Source of the DNA: Pseudomonas sp. PSKL.D1
GTDB lineage: Bacteria > Pseudomonadota > Gammaproteobacteria > Pseudomonadales > Pseudomonadaceae
Direction of reading: 5' to 3'
Assembly (NCBI RefSeq): GCF_028898945.1
Contig: NZ_CP118607.1
Coordinates: 5,628,001-5,692,000, forward strand
Length of the DNA: 64,000 nt
Under the pieces are notes generated by a model. The model was not told where the DNA came from and ran no database searches. It worked only from the letters and a program-made list of their open reading frames with translations. Position 1 is the stretch's first letter. Every line of letters starts with the position of its first letter. Shown here one piece after another: positions 18,619 to 27,497 of this stretch. The position numbers were made by a program, and so were the translations under genes.

Positions 18619-18720
18619 TGCGAGGGCTTCGCCCTCGTTCGCGGATGAATCCGCTCCTACAACGAAACGCTAACCCCTGTAGGAGCGAATTTATTCGCGA
18701 TGGGCTGCAAAGCAGCCCCC
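18619..18720. repeat. REP pair and short hairpins after argH
   Basis: CGAGGGCTTCGCCCTCG (18621-18637) is a perfect 7-bp stem. It is followed by inverted REP units TCGCGGATGAATCCGCTCCTAC (from about 18638) and CTGTAGGAGCGAATTTATTCGC (18677-18699), then GGGCTGCAAAGCAGCCC (about 18702-18718). The set lies between the ends of convergent argH and the GST gene and may act as a two-way transcription barrier. Confidence 0.82.
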
Positions 18721-18729
18721 TCTGCCGAC

Positions 18730-19392
18730 TCAGCGCTTCCCGCTGCTGATCATCTCCATAAACGCCGGCATCGCCGCGTCCTTGTCCGCCACAATCCGCG
18801 CCATGTGCGGGTTCTTACCCAGCAATTCCAGCAACGCCTTCGCCTGCGGGAAGTCCGCCAGGAAGTCGATGCCCAGCACCTTCTTGCCCACCAGGCAAGC
18901 CAGGTCTACCGAGAAGGCAAACATCAGGTCCGCCTGCGTCAACTGCTCACCCGCCACATAGGGCGCAAAGCGTCCATTGCGCTTGAGCGTGGCAAAACCG
19001 GCCAGCAACTCGGCCCGTGCGCGCTCCTTGATCAATGGCTCGACTGCCGCGCCAAAAAAAGCCTCGGCATAACACGTACGCGCAGGCAGCTCGATATACA
19101 GCTCGATTTCCTTGAGCAGCTCACGCACCTTGGCCTGCTCGAACGGGTCTGCCGGCAGCAGTGCCTTGCCGCCCTGCGTCTGCTCGAGATAGTCGAGAAT
19201 CACGTTGGTCTCGCTGAGGAAGCCTTTTTCCGTCTCCAGCACCGGCACCTTGCCCCGCGGGCTCACTTCCAGCGCTTGCGGTGCCTGGCCGCCGTAGAAG
19301 GTGACCTCCTCGAAGGGCAGGCCTTTCTCCAGCAGGGCCAGCTTGACCATGTTGTAGTAATTGCTGACCGAGAATCCATGAAGCTTGAGCAT
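18730..19392 (-). CDS. Glutathione S-transferase family protein
   Basis: A 220-residue cytosolic protein with a thioredoxin-like GST N-terminal domain (about 1-78: MLKLHGFSVSNYYNMVKLAL, GKVPVLETEKGFLSETNVIL, the last containing the cis-Pro glutathione-binding region) and an all-helical C-terminal domain. SNYYN near residue 10 holds the likely catalytic Ser/Tyr. It should conjugate or reduce substrates with glutathione; the target is unknown. Confidence 0.88.
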   Translation of the reverse strand: MLKLHGFSVSNYYNMVKLALLEKGLPFEEVTFYGGQAPQALEVSPRGKVPVLETEKGFLSETNVILDYLEQTQGGKALLPADPFEQAKVRELLKEIELYIELPARTCYAEAFFGAAVEPLIKERARAELLAGFATLKRNGRFAPYVAGEQLTQADLMFAFSVDLACLVGKKVLGIDFLADFPQAKALLELLGKNPHMARIVADKDAAMPAFMEMISSGKR

Positions 19393-19504
19393 TGGGTTAC
19401 AGCCTCCAGGCCGTGTGGGGATGGCCCGGCTTTTATAGACCGATCAGCCGGGCATGGCCAGAGCAAGCGTGGCAAACTGTACGCCCCACCACAGGAGTAC
19501 CGCC

Positions 19505-19807
19505 ATGAGCGAGCCAACCGACATCGGCAATGACGACGATGAAGCCTTCGCCGAGGCCACACTGACCCAGGCCATCGAAAACCAGATCGAGAGCGGCGAG
19601 CCGCCAGCTGCCAAGGCCACCTTCAACAAGCTGACCCTGGTCGGCTATGAGCGTGAAGACATTCTCAACCTGATGGCACACGTGCTGGCCATCGAGATCG
19701 ACAACATGCTCGACGAAGACCGCCCATTCGACAACGAGTGGTACGAAACGGCCCTACGCGCCCTGCCCGAACTGCCGCCTGAGGCAGATCAAGGCGACGA
19801 CGAATAA
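19505..19807 (+). CDS. Conserved acidic hypothetical protein
   Basis: A 100-residue acidic protein starting MSEPTDIGNDDDEAFAEATL with LMAHVLAIEIDNMLDEDRPF and an Asp/Glu-rich end. The ATG at 19505 follows CAGGAGTACCGCC. It has no membrane or signal segment. I recognise no named family with a function. It is divergent from the GST gene and 69 bp upstream of the TIGR02647 gene on the same strand, so the two may be cotranscribed. Confidence 0.75.
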   Translation: MSEPTDIGNDDDEAFAEATLTQAIENQIESGEPPAAKATFNKLTLVGYEREDILNLMAHVLAIEIDNMLDEDRPFDNEWYETALRALPELPPEADQGDDE

Positions 19808-19876
19808 CCCGGCTACACTCCAAGGTCAGGCACCGCTGGCGGTGCCGCCATCCTTGTCTGGAAGTCAGGAGTCGCC

Positions 19877-20122
19877 ATGTCGTTCACCCCCGAACTGATC
19901 GCCGAACTGGAAGTGCTTGCACTGTTCAATCTGGACAGCAGCCAGGAAGGTATCAAGATTCACGCAAATGCCTCCCCCGCCTTGGTTGCCGCAGCCAAGC
20001 GCCTGCATGACAAACAGCTCACCGATCAACCCGATGGCGGTTACCTGACCAGCCTTGGGCATGATGCGGTCGAAAGCGTGCAGTTGCTGCTCAACATTCT
20101 CAAGTCGCCTCAGCCTGCATAA
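19877..20122 (+). CDS. TIGR02647-family small protein
   Basis: An 81-residue protein, MSFTPELIAELEVLALFNLD..., with DGGYLTSLGHDAVESVQLLL near the C-terminus, matching my memory of the TIGR02647 family of Pseudomonas/Vibrio proteins, sometimes annotated as DNA-binding. It is predicted to be a small helical cytosolic protein. The start has AGTCAGGAGTCGCC upstream. A perfect REP palindrome follows directly. Confidence 0.75.
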   Translation: MSFTPELIAELEVLALFNLDSSQEGIKIHANASPALVAAAKRLHDKQLTDQPDGGYLTSLGHDAVESVQLLLNILKSPQPA

Positions 20123-20126
20123 GCCT

Positions 20127-20203
20127 GTACCGGCCCTATCGCGGATAAATCCGCTCCTACACAGGGACTGTAGGAGCGGATTTATCCGCGATAGGGCCGG
20201 TAC
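20127..20203. repeat. REP pair forming a perfect 35-bp inverted repeat
   Basis: The arms at 20127-20161 and 20169-20203 are exact reverse complements over 35 bases around the 7-base loop CAGGGAC. Each arm is one REP (GCGGATAAATCCGCTCCTAC) extended outward by GTACCGGCCCTATC. It lies between the TIGR02647 gene and cyaA. Confidence 0.95.
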
Positions 20204-20301
20204 CAGCGATAAAAAAATGACGCCAAAAAATAACTCGGCGCTTATCCGAGCACGTTACTCAGGCTAAACTCGCCACAGCCCCACCCTGCCCTGAGCGCAC
20301 C

Positions 20302-23214
20302 ATGAACCACCCGCACGAAATCCGCCCCGACCTGGACGAAGGCATCGACCGCAAGGTGCTGGCGAAATTGCGTGCGCGGTTCCTGCATCTCAACCAGGGC
20401 CGGCTGCAGCGGGCGATGGACGGGCTTTCGACCCGCCAGCAGCAGGTGCTGACGCTGTTGCCGCTGCTGTTCCACGTCAATCACCCGCTGCTGCCCGGTT
20501 ACGTTTCGGGAGCCACTCCGGCCGGCGTATCGGGCTTTGAACCCGATGCCGAGCTGGTCGCCGAAGGCCAGCGCCTGGCGCGGTCTTTCACTTACAAAAC
20601 CCGCCTCGGCAACCCGAACCGCCCCATCCATGGCCTGTTCCTGATGGGTAGCCTGGGTTCACTGGCTCAGGCAGAGCAAAGCGACATGGACTTGTGGGTA
20701 TGTCATGCCCCGGGCCTGAGCGAGGTTCAGCTCGATGAACTGCGGCGCAAGTGCCAATTGCTCGAAGCCTGGGCAGACAGCCTTGGGGCCGAAGCGCATT
20801 TCTTCCTGATCGACCCGCAGGCTTTTGCTCAGGGCCAACGTGACAGCCAGCTCAGCTCCGACGATTGCGGCACCACGCAGCATTTTTTGCTGCTGGACGA
20901 GTTTTATCGCACCGCCATCTGGCTGGCCGGGCGCACGCCGTTGTGGTGGCTGGTGCCGGTTTATGAAGAGCAGAACTACAGGGCTTACACTGAAACGCTG
21001 CTGTCCAAACGTTTCATCCGCAGCACAGATGCACTCGATCTGGGCAACATGGCGCACATTCCGCCGGACGAGTTCGTTGGCGCAGGTTTGTGGCAGTTGT
21101 TCAAAGGCATCGATTCACCCTACAAATCCTTGCTCAAACTGCTGCTGACTGAGGTCTACGCCAGCGAACACCCGACGGTGCGCTGCCTGAGCCTGGATTA
21201 CAAACAGGCGGTGTTCACCAGCCAGCCAAATCTCGATGAGCTCGACCCTTACGTCATGGTGTACCGGCGCATCGAGCGCTACCTGCTGGAGCGGGGTGAA
21301 ACGGCGCGCCTGGAGCTGGTGCGGCGCAGCCTGTACCTGAAGGTGAACAAGAAACTCTCCGGCCTGGACCGCACACGCGGCAATGGCTGGCAACGTCAGC
21401 TGCTGCAGCGCCTGACGGATGAATGGGGCTGGGACGAGCGGCAGTTGGCCATGCTCGACAGCCGCAGCCAGTGGAAGGTACGGCAAGTTGCCGTCGAACG
21501 CCGTGAACTGGTGGCAGAACTCAACCACAGCTATCGCTTCCTCAGCCAGTTCGCTCAGAACCAGGGCGCCAGCAGCCGCGCCGACCAGCGCGACCTGAAT
21601 GTGCTGGGCCGCCGCTTGTATGCCGCATTTGAGCGCCGTGCAGGCAAGATTGAGGTGATCAACCCGGGCATTGCGCCGGACCTTGCCGAAGATACCCTGA
21701 CACTCGTTCAGTCCCCCAACCGTAAAGAGCCCGGCCAGCACCACTGGGGCCTGTACAACGGCAACCTGGGTGTTCACGAGTGGGAGCATTTCAGCCCGAT
21801 CAAGCGTTGCCGTGAATTGCTCGAGCTGCTGACCTGGGCCCATCGCAACGGCGTTATCGACACTTCCACACGCCTGGCCCTGCACCCTGGTACCAGCGAC
21901 CTGACCGAATTCGAGCTGTTCAATCTGCTGGGTAGCCTGCAACAGAGCATCCCCCTGCCGCTTGAAACGGTCAGCGAAGTGCGCCTGCTACAACCGAGCG
22001 TGGCGGATGAGATCCTGTTGCTGGTGAACGTGGGTGTCGACCCACTGCGTCATCATCGCGACCTTAACATCCTGATGACCACCGAGCGCACTGACTCGTT
22101 GAGTTACGCAGGGGTGCGCGAGAACCTGGTGCTGACCCTGGACCAGATCACCCTCAACAGCTGGAACGAAGTACTGGTTCAGCGTTACGACGGCGACCAT
22201 GCCTTGGTGCGCTGCCTGCGCGACTTCCTCAACAACCTCGGCCAACGCAGCCACCGGCCGCGCGTGCGGGTACGCTGCTTCTGCCACAACCGGGCCCAGG
22301 CCATCAGCCAACGTGTGGAGGAAATCTTCGACACCGTTCAGTTGCTGCTCGACCAAGGTCGAAACCACCGCTATCTGCTGCAAATAGCACAGCACACCCA
22401 TGTGCTGGAATTGCTACCCGGCGAGGTGAGCCTGGCGACTGTGGGCGAGCATGGCGCAGTGCTCGATTGCCTGGGCGAGGAGCGTGGCAGCTACAGCCCG
22501 TTGCACCTGGATACAAATGCGCTGCAGGACCACGATTTGCCATTGGTACTGGAGCAAGGCCGCCCTGACTGCATTCAGGTGTTCTACCGCCTGCTCGACG
22601 GCTGGGCCGACCTGTACGTGCTGGATGAATACAATGCGCTTTGGCAGCAACGCTTGCCGATGCAGGACGAGAGCCACCTGCTGCTACCTTTGCAGCGCTT
22701 CCTTCGCTCGGTTGTGATGCGCCGCGATGCCCGCTTGCCGCTGGATTACCTGCGGCAACTGCCGTTACAGATCCACTACGCCCAATTGCTGCCGTCCGGG
22801 CCGGGCAAGGCCCGCACCGTTGAGCCACGCCCGGCGCCCAGCGAGGGCATCGACCAACCCTATTACGAGGTTCAGGCCATTCTGGAAGCCGGTACGGGTG
22901 AAGGCGTGCACGTGACGCTTTACTGCGCCCAGCAGGAATTTTCCGAGTTGGACCATGGCGACGAACTGTACGCTGTGGTCGCCCGGCAGATTCTGGGCCA
23001 GCGCCGCAGTGCCGGGCACTATCGCTGCTACATCACCGATCTGGACCTTTCCGACCTGTTGGGCGACGAACTGGGGTCGACGAGTCTTTACCTGCGCTAT
23101 AAACGCGAGCTGGAACAGGCGCTAAATGACGGTTTGGCCCACTGTAGGAGCGGATTTATCAGCGATGCAGGCAACGCAATGTATGGCACCGGCGATGCCG
23201 GTGATCGCGGATAA
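20302..23214 (+). CDS. cyaA: Class I adenylate cyclase CyaA
   Basis: A 970-residue class I (enterobacterial-type) adenylate cyclase that makes cAMP from ATP for Crp/Vfr signalling. The N-terminal catalytic domain includes LFLMGSLGSLAQAEQSDMDL, with the nucleotidyltransferase-like GS and D-x-D residues. The long regulatory C-terminal part contains DLNILMTTERTDSL and FCHNRAQAISQRVEEIFDTV. Oddly, the last ~24 codons (after NDGLAH) are REP sequence: the frame passes the REP without meeting its TAG and stops at a TAA in the second, inverted REP. The native C-terminus was probably replaced. Confidence 0.94.
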   Translation: MNHPHEIRPDLDEGIDRKVLAKLRARFLHLNQGRLQRAMDGLSTRQQQVLTLLPLLFHVNHPLLPGYVSGATPAGVSGFEPDAELVAEGQRLARSFTYKTRLGNPNRPIHGLFLMGSLGSLAQAEQSDMDLWVCHAPGLSEVQLDELRRKCQLLEAWADSLGAEAHFFLIDPQAFAQGQRDSQLSSDDCGTTQHFLLLDEFYRTAIWLAGRTPLWWLVPVYEEQNYRAYTETLLSKRFIRSTDALDLGNMAHIPPDEFVGAGLWQLFKGIDSPYKSLLKLLLTEVYASEHPTVRCLSLDYKQAVFTSQPNLDELDPYVMVYRRIERYLLERGETARLELVRRSLYLKVNKKLSGLDRTRGNGWQRQLLQRLTDEWGWDERQLAMLDSRSQWKVRQVAVERRELVAELNHSYRFLSQFAQNQGASSRADQRDLNVLGRRLYAAFERRAGKIEVINPGIAPDLAEDTLTLVQSPNRKEPGQHHWGLYNGNLGVHEWEHFSPIKRCRELLELLTWAHRNGVIDTSTRLALHPGTSDLTEFELFNLLGSLQQSIPLPLETVSEVRLLQPSVADEILLLVNVGVDPLRHHRDLNILMTTERTDSLSYAGVRENLVLTLDQITLNSWNEVLVQRYDGDHALVRCLRDFLNNLGQRSHRPRVRVRCFCHNRAQAISQRVEEIFDTVQLLLDQGRNHRYLLQIAQHTHVLELLPGEVSLATVGEHGAVLDCLGEERGSYSPLHLDTNALQDHDLPLVLEQGRPDCIQVFYRLLDGWADLYVLDEYNALWQQRLPMQDESHLLLPLQRFLRSVVMRRDARLPLDYLRQLPLQIHYAQLLPSGPGKARTVEPRPAPSEGIDQPYYEVQAILEAGTGEGVHVTLYCAQQEFSELDHGDELYAVVARQILGQRRSAGHYRCYITDLDLSDLLGDELGSTSLYLRYKRELEQALNDGLAHCRSGFISDAGNAMYGTGDAGDRG

Positions 23215-23228
23215 ATCCGCTCCTACAG
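23141..23228. repeat. REP pair overlapping the ends of cyaA and rnk
   Basis: CTGTAGGAGCGGATTTATC (from 23142) and GCGGATAAATCCGCTCCTAC (from about 23207) form an inverted REP pair. The spacer carries GGCACCGGCGATGCCGGTG, itself a hairpin. The convergent genes cyaA (TAA at 23212-23214) and rnk (TAG at 23223-23225) both end inside this repeat. Confidence 0.9.
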
Positions 23229-23633
23229 GTCGAAATCACCTGCGGCTTCGGGTTGATATTCAACTGCCAGCAGTTTCAGTTTCAACGTCTTGCCGCCGGG
23301 CGCGGGCCAGTCAATCTGTTCGCCCACTGACAACCCCAGCAACGCGCAGCCAATGGGCGCCAGGATCGAAACCTTACCCTCACCGCCCGCATCCTTGGGG
23401 TATACCAAGGTCAGGTGATAGTCCTTGCCGCTGGCCTCTTCCTGGCAATGCACACGGGAATTCATGGTCACCACACCTGCCGGCACTTCCTCATGGCCAA
23501 CCACCTGCTCGGCGCGGTCCAGCTCACCCTGCAGGGCGAGTACCCCCGGCGTATTTTCGTCAAGGCTGTCGATCAGGCGTTCCAGACGCTGTACATCCAG
23601 CCGGGTAAGGATGAGGGAAGGCTTGGTGCTCAT
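23223..23633 (-). CDS. rnk: Rnk, regulator of nucleoside diphosphate kinase
   Basis: A 136-residue GreA/GreB-like protein: an N-terminal coiled coil (MSTKPSLILTRLDVQRLERL) and a C-terminal FKBP-like domain (LTLVYPKDAGGEGKVSILAP, IGCALLGLSVGEQIDWPAPG). Rnk binds RNA polymerase near the secondary channel and affects nucleoside diphosphate kinase levels. ATG 23633 is the start of the conserved protein. Its stop is the TAG of a REP unit (GACCTGTAGGAGCGG on the minus strand). Confidence 0.9.
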   Translation of the reverse strand: MSTKPSLILTRLDVQRLERLIDSLDENTPGVLALQGELDRAEQVVGHEEVPAGVVTMNSRVHCQEEASGKDYHLTLVYPKDAGGEGKVSILAPIGCALLGLSVGEQIDWPAPGGKTLKLKLLAVEYQPEAAGDFDL

Positions 23634-23680
23634 GGTCCAGTCATGCTCCTTTGAACAGGCATTTGCAGTAGGCAGATAAA

Positions 23681-23714
23681 ACAAAACCCCGCCCAAGGGC
23701 GGGGTTTGTGAATG
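23681..23714. terminator. Bidirectional Rho-independent terminator
   Basis: AAAACAAAACCCCGCCC AAG GGCGGGG TTTGTG: an 8-bp GC stem with a 3-base loop, an A-tract on one side and a T-tract on the other. It lies upstream of rnk and downstream of the cyaY-DUF1289 pair, so it most likely ends the latter transcript. Confidence 0.85.
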
Positions 23715-23744
23715 CTTTTGACACTACCACAGCCGAGCAAATAC

Positions 23745-23957
23745 TCAAGCCTGCGTGCGCAGGGCCTGTGCTTCGCGGCAAATCTGCCGGCGCCGCTCGT
23801 CGTCCGCCGAACGCCACTCCCGGATGTGTTCCACATGCCGGTGGCAGCCGGTGCAGACCTTGCGCTCGTCCAGCCTGCACACGCTGATGCAGGGCGACGG
23901 AACAGCCGGGCTGACATTGCTGTAAAGCGGCTTGGGCGGCCGCGCCGGGGCACTCAT
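23745..23957 (-). CDS. DUF1289 small cysteine-rich protein
   Basis: A 70-residue protein with PSPCISVCRLDERKVCTGCH near residues 22-41, the four-cysteine DUF1289 signature (C-x3-C...C-x2-C), which probably binds a metal or Fe-S cluster. The rest is basic and ends in a helix with WRSADDERRRQICREAQ. Its ATG lies 1 bp after the cyaY stop, so the two are cotranscribed and coupled; a link with CyaY iron delivery is a reasonable guess only. Confidence 0.82.
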   Translation of the reverse strand: MSAPARPPKPLYSNVSPAVPSPCISVCRLDERKVCTGCHRHVEHIREWRSADDERRRQICREAQALRTQA

Positions 23958-23958
23958 T

Positions 23959-24291
23959 TCAGATCTCGTCGAAGTCCAGCTTCTCGCCGGCCCGCTCCCA
24001 GACAATGCGCTCAAGCATTTCGCCCAGCAGCTCTTCGCTCTTCTCACACACCCATTTGCGGCTTTCTTCGTCGTAATCGAAGTGGAAGCCGCCGGAACGG
24101 TCGGCCAGCCACAGCTGGCGCAGCGGCTCCTGGCGGCTGAAGATCAGCTGGCTGCCGTTGTCGAACTTGACGGTGAGCACACCGGCGGAATTCTCCATGT
24201 CCAAGTCCAGGCCGCTCTCGTCGAACAGGTCTTCCAGGGCCTGTTGGGTGGCGTCGACCAGATCATGGAAACGCGCTTCGCTCAAACTCAT
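23959..24291 (-). CDS. cyaY: CyaY, bacterial frataxin
   Basis: A 110-residue frataxin homologue with the full-length family fold: MSLSEARFHDLVDATQQALE, an acidic first helix and strand (DESGLDLDMENSAGVLTVKF, holding iron-binding Asp/Glu residues), and the strand region QLIFSRQEPLRQLWLADRSG. CyaY binds iron and slows IscS-driven Fe-S cluster assembly. It lies divergent from lptM, as in other gammaproteobacteria. Confidence 0.94.
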   Translation of the reverse strand: MSLSEARFHDLVDATQQALEDLFDESGLDLDMENSAGVLTVKFDNGSQLIFSRQEPLRQLWLADRSGGFHFDYDEESRKWVCEKSEELLGEMLERIVWERAGEKLDFDEI

Positions 24292-24477
24292 TGCAGGAAC
24301 CTCGAAATTGGCTGCATTACAGGCAAGGCGGGCAAGATACGGGCGCCAGCCGCCGATTGCAAAGGTTTAACCGGTCACAAGAATAGCCCGCCCGACGGAC
24401 CGGCCCTTGCATAGGCAAGCCGCCGGTCGCTCGGTATACTCGGGCGCAATACTGCATATTTCAAAGGATTTCACCCA

Positions 24478-24681
24478 ATGAAGCGCCTGATTTCCTCGCT
24501 CGCGGCGCTGGTCGCGGTTGCCTGCCTCGTTTCGGCCTGCGGTCAGAAGGGCCCCCTGTACCTGCCGGAAGACGGCAAGGACGGCAAGGCCAGCCACAAG
24601 TCGCATCAGCACCAGCACGCCCAGCCTGTTCAACCGCAGGATGAACAGCCCCTCGAGCCCGAGCAGACGCCAGAGCAGTAA
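24478..24681 (+). CDS. lptM: LptM (YifL) LPS-assembly lipoprotein
   Basis: A 67-residue lipoprotein. The signal peptide ends in the lipobox LVSAC (Cys near residue 20), followed at once by the family signature GQKGPLYLP. The rest is a His/Gln/Pro-rich, disordered tail. LptM assists LptD oxidative maturation at the outer membrane. It is the first gene of lptM-lysA-dapF-DUF484-xerC-HAD, with 9 bp to lysA. Confidence 0.93.
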   Translation: MKRLISSLAALVAVACLVSACGQKGPLYLPEDGKDGKASHKSHQHQHAQPVQPQDEQPLEPEQTPEQ

Positions 24682-24690
24682 GGAAATCAG

Positions 24691-25938
24691 ATGAACGCTT
24701 TCAACTACCGCGACGGTGAACTGTTCGCGGAGGGCGTGGCCCTGTCGGCCATCGCCGAACGTTTCGGCACCCCAACCTACGTTTATTCGCGCGCCCACAT
24801 CGAGGCTCAGTACCGCAGCTATACCGATGCCCTGCAAGGTGTCGAGCACCTGGTCTGCTTCGCCGTGAAAGCCAACTCCAACCTGGGTGTGCTGAACCTG
24901 CTGGCCCGCATGGGCGCTGGCTTCGACATCGTCTCTGGCGGCGAACTGGAGCGTGTCCTGGCTGCTGGCGGCCGCGCCGACCGCGTAGTGTTCTCGGGGG
25001 TGGGTAAAACCCGCGAAGACATGCGCCGTGCGCTGGAAGTCGGCGTGCACTGCTTCAACGTCGAGTCCACCGACGAGATGGAGCGCCTGCAGGTGGTTGC
25101 CGCCGAGATGGGCAAAGTGGCCCCGGTTTCGCTGCGGGTCAACCCGGACGTTGATGCCGGCACCCACCCGTACATCTCCACGGGCCTCAAAGAAAACAAG
25201 TTCGGCATCGCCATCGCCGACGCCGAAGCCATTTACGTGCGCGCCGCACAGCTGCCAAACCTGGAAGTGGTCGGCGTTGACTGCCACATCGGCTCGCAGC
25301 TGACCACCGTCGACCCGTTCCTCGATGCCCTGGACCGCCTGCTGGACCTGGTCGACCGCCTGGCCGACTGCGGCATCCACCTGCGTCACCTGGACCTGGG
25401 CGGCGGCGTTGGCGTGCGTTACCGCGACGAAGAGCCGCCGCTGGTGGCCGACTACATGAAGGCCATCCGTGAACGCGTGGGCGAACGTGACCTGGCCCTG
25501 GTGTTCGAGCCGGGCCGCTACATCGTGGCCAACGCTGGCGTATTGCTGACCCGCGTGGAATACCTCAAGCACACCGAACACAAAGACTTCGCCATCATCG
25601 ATGCGGCCATGAACGACCTGATCCGCCCAGCCCTGTACCAGGCGTGGATGGGCGTTAGTGCAGTCAAGCCGCGCGAAGGCCAAGGCCGTGCCTACGACCT
25701 GGTGGGCCCGATCTGCGAAACCGGCGATTTCCTCGCCAAAGATCGCGAACTGAACCTGGCCGAAGGTGACCTGCTGGCCGTGCAGTCCGCGGGCGCCTAT
25801 GGTTTTGTGATGAGCTCCAACTACAACACCCGTGGCCGTTGCGCAGAAATCCTGGTCGACGGCGACCAGGCGTTCGAAGTTCGCCGTCGCGAGACCATTG
25901 CCGAACTGTTCGCCGGCGAAAGCCTGCTGCCGGAGTGA
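24691..25938 (+). CDS. lysA: Diaminopimelate decarboxylase LysA
   Basis: A 415-residue PLP enzyme that converts meso-diaminopimelate to lysine. The fold is a TIM barrel then a beta domain (group IV decarboxylase). PLP binds Lys60 in [10 protein letters not shown]; other signatures are [20 protein letters not shown], the HIGSQ motif near residue 200 and the [17 protein letters not shown] segment. It is the usual neighbour of dapF, which makes its substrate. Confidence 0.97.
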   Translation: MNAFNYRDGELFAEGVALSAIAERFGTPTYVYSRAHIEAQYRSYTDALQGVEHLVCFAVKANSNLGVLNLLARMGAGFDIVSGGELERVLAAGGRADRVVFSGVGKTREDMRRALEVGVHCFNVESTDEMERLQVVAAEMGKVAPVSLRVNPDVDAGTHPYISTGLKENKFGIAIADAEAIYVRAAQLPNLEVVGVDCHIGSQLTTVDPFLDALDRLLDLVDRLADCGIHLRHLDLGGGVGVRYRDEEPPLVADYMKAIRERVGERDLALVFEPGRYIVANAGVLLTRVEYLKHTEHKDFAIIDAAMNDLIRPALYQAWMGVSAVKPREGQGRAYDLVGPICETGDFLAKDRELNLAEGDLLAVQSAGAYGFVMSSNYNTRGRCAEILVDGDQAFEVRRRETIAELFAGESLLPE

Positions 25939-25942
25939 ACCC

Positions 25943-26773
25943 ATGCTGCTGCGTTTTACCAAGATGCACGGGTTGGGCAACGATTTCATGGTCCTGGACC
26001 TGGTCAGCCAGCACGCACACATTCAACCCAAGCATGCCAAGCAATGGGGTGACCGCCACACGGGCATCGGTTTTGACCAGCTGCTGATCGTCGAGGCGCC
26101 AAACAATCCGGAGGTGGATTTCCGCTACCGGATTTTCAATGCCGACGGTTCCGAGGTCGAGCAGTGCGGCAACGGTGCGCGCTGCTTTGCCAGGTTCGTG
26201 CTGGACAAGCGCCTGACCGCGAAAAAGCGCATCCGCGTCGAAACCAAGGGCGGCATCATTGAGCTGGACGTGCAGAACGACGGCCAGGTGTGTGTCGACA
26301 TGGGCCCACCACGCTTCGTGCCCGCCGAAATCCCCTTCGTCGCCGACGAACAGGCACTGAACTACCCGCTGGAAGTCGACGGGCAGGTGCATTCGATTGC
26401 CGCCGTGTCCATGGGCAACCCGCACGCCGTGCTGCGTGTGGATGACGTGCACACCGCGCCGGTCCATGAACTGGGCCCGAAAGTCGAGCATCACCCGCGC
26501 TTCCCGCAGCGGGTGAATGCCGGCTTCCTGCAGGTGGTCGACCGCCACCGCGCCAACCTGCGCGTGTGGGAACGCGGTGCTGGCGAAACCCAGGCGTGCG
26601 GCACCGGCGCCTGCGCTGCGGCCGTTGCGGCCATTAGCCAGGGCTGGATGGATTCGCCGGTCACCCTCGACCTGCCAGGCGGGCGCCTGCACATTGAATG
26701 GGCTGGCCCCGGCAAGTCCGTACTGATGACCGGCCCAGCCGTACGCGTCTACGAAGGACAGGTTCGTCTCTAA
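25943..26773 (+). CDS. dapF: Diaminopimelate epimerase DapF
   Basis: A 276-residue enzyme that interconverts LL- and meso-diaminopimelate for lysine and peptidoglycan synthesis. The two catalytic cysteines are present, in EQCGNGARC (about residue 73) and QACGTGAC (about 219). The N-terminal [20 protein letters not shown] is diagnostic. ATG 25943 lies 4 bp after the lysA stop; the longer open frame overlaps lysA and was rejected. Confidence 0.97.
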   Translation: MLLRFTKMHGLGNDFMVLDLVSQHAHIQPKHAKQWGDRHTGIGFDQLLIVEAPNNPEVDFRYRIFNADGSEVEQCGNGARCFARFVLDKRLTAKKRIRVETKGGIIELDVQNDGQVCVDMGPPRFVPAEIPFVADEQALNYPLEVDGQVHSIAAVSMGNPHAVLRVDDVHTAPVHELGPKVEHHPRFPQRVNAGFLQVVDRHRANLRVWERGAGETQACGTGACAAAVAAISQGWMDSPVTLDLPGGRLHIEWAGPGKSVLMTGPAVRVYEGQVRL

Positions 26774-26786
26774 GCGAGTAACCGCC

Positions 26787-27497
26787 ATGACCGATCAGCC
26801 CCAGGTTGTACCCCAGCAGTCCAGCGAGCTTGATGCCGAAGCGGTGGTCGCCTACCTGCGCGCCCACCCCACCTTCTTTGCTGAGCACGACGATCTGCTG
26901 CTTGAACAGCGCATTCCCCACCAGCGCGGCGACAGCGTGTCGCTGGTGGAGCGCCAGCTCAAGCTGCTGCGCGACCGCAACATCGAGATGCGCCATCGCC
27001 TGTCGCAGCTCATGGATGTAGCCCGCGACAACGACCGGCTGTTCGACAAGACTCGCCGGCTGATCCTTGACCTGCTTGATGCTGCCAACCTCGAAGACGT
27101 GGTGATGGCGGTTGAAGACAGCCTGCGCCAGGAGTTTCAGGTGCCCTTCGTCAGCCTGATCCTGTTCGGGGACAATGCTGCGCCGGTGGGCAGGTGGGTC
27201 AGCAACGCCGAGGCTCAACAGGCTATCGGTGGCTTGCTGGGCGGTGGCAAGACGGTCAGTGGCAACCTGCGAGAGCACGAGCTGGCGTTCCTGTTTGGTG
27301 AGGAACAGCGTCTTGAGGTGGGCTCCAGTGCTGTCGCAGCCCTGGAGTATCAGGGGTTGCATGGCGTGCTGGCAATCGGCAGCCGCGACCCGCAGCACTA
27401 CAAGAGCAGTGTCGGTACCTTGTTCCTCGGTTATATCGCCGAAGTGCTTGGGCGCGTGGTCCCGCGTGTTACCCAGACCTTGCGTCCGGTGCGTTGA
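26787..27497 (+). CDS. DUF484 family protein
   Basis: A 236-residue cytosolic protein of the DUF484 family, always found between dapF and xerC in gammaproteobacteria. It starts with a helical region ([40 protein letters not shown]) and has a GAF-like C-terminal domain ([20 protein letters not shown]). The function is unknown. It overlaps xerC by one base (TGATG), implying coupled translation with the recombinase. Confidence 0.9.
   Translation: MTDQPQVVPQQSSELDAEAVVAYLRAHPTFFAEHDDLLLEQRIPHQRGDSVSLVERQLKLLRDRNIEMRHRLSQLMDVARDNDRLFDKTRRLILDLLDAANLEDVVMAVEDSLRQEFQVPFVSLILFGDNAAPVGRWVSNAEAQQAIGGLLGGGKTVSGNLREHELAFLFGEEQRLEVGSSAVAALEYQGLHGVLAIGSRDPQHYKSSVGTLFLGYIAEVLGRVVPRVTQTLRPVR

Noticed and set aside
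19828..19850. GGCACCGCTGGCGGTGCC hairpin before the TIGR02647 gene
   Set aside because: A good stem but no T-run, and it lies between two likely cotranscribed genes; not called a terminator.
24367..26022. 551-codon minus-strand open frame opposite lysA
   Set aside because: Shadow of lysA and lptM; low-complexity His/Val/Gln-rich product with no similarity.
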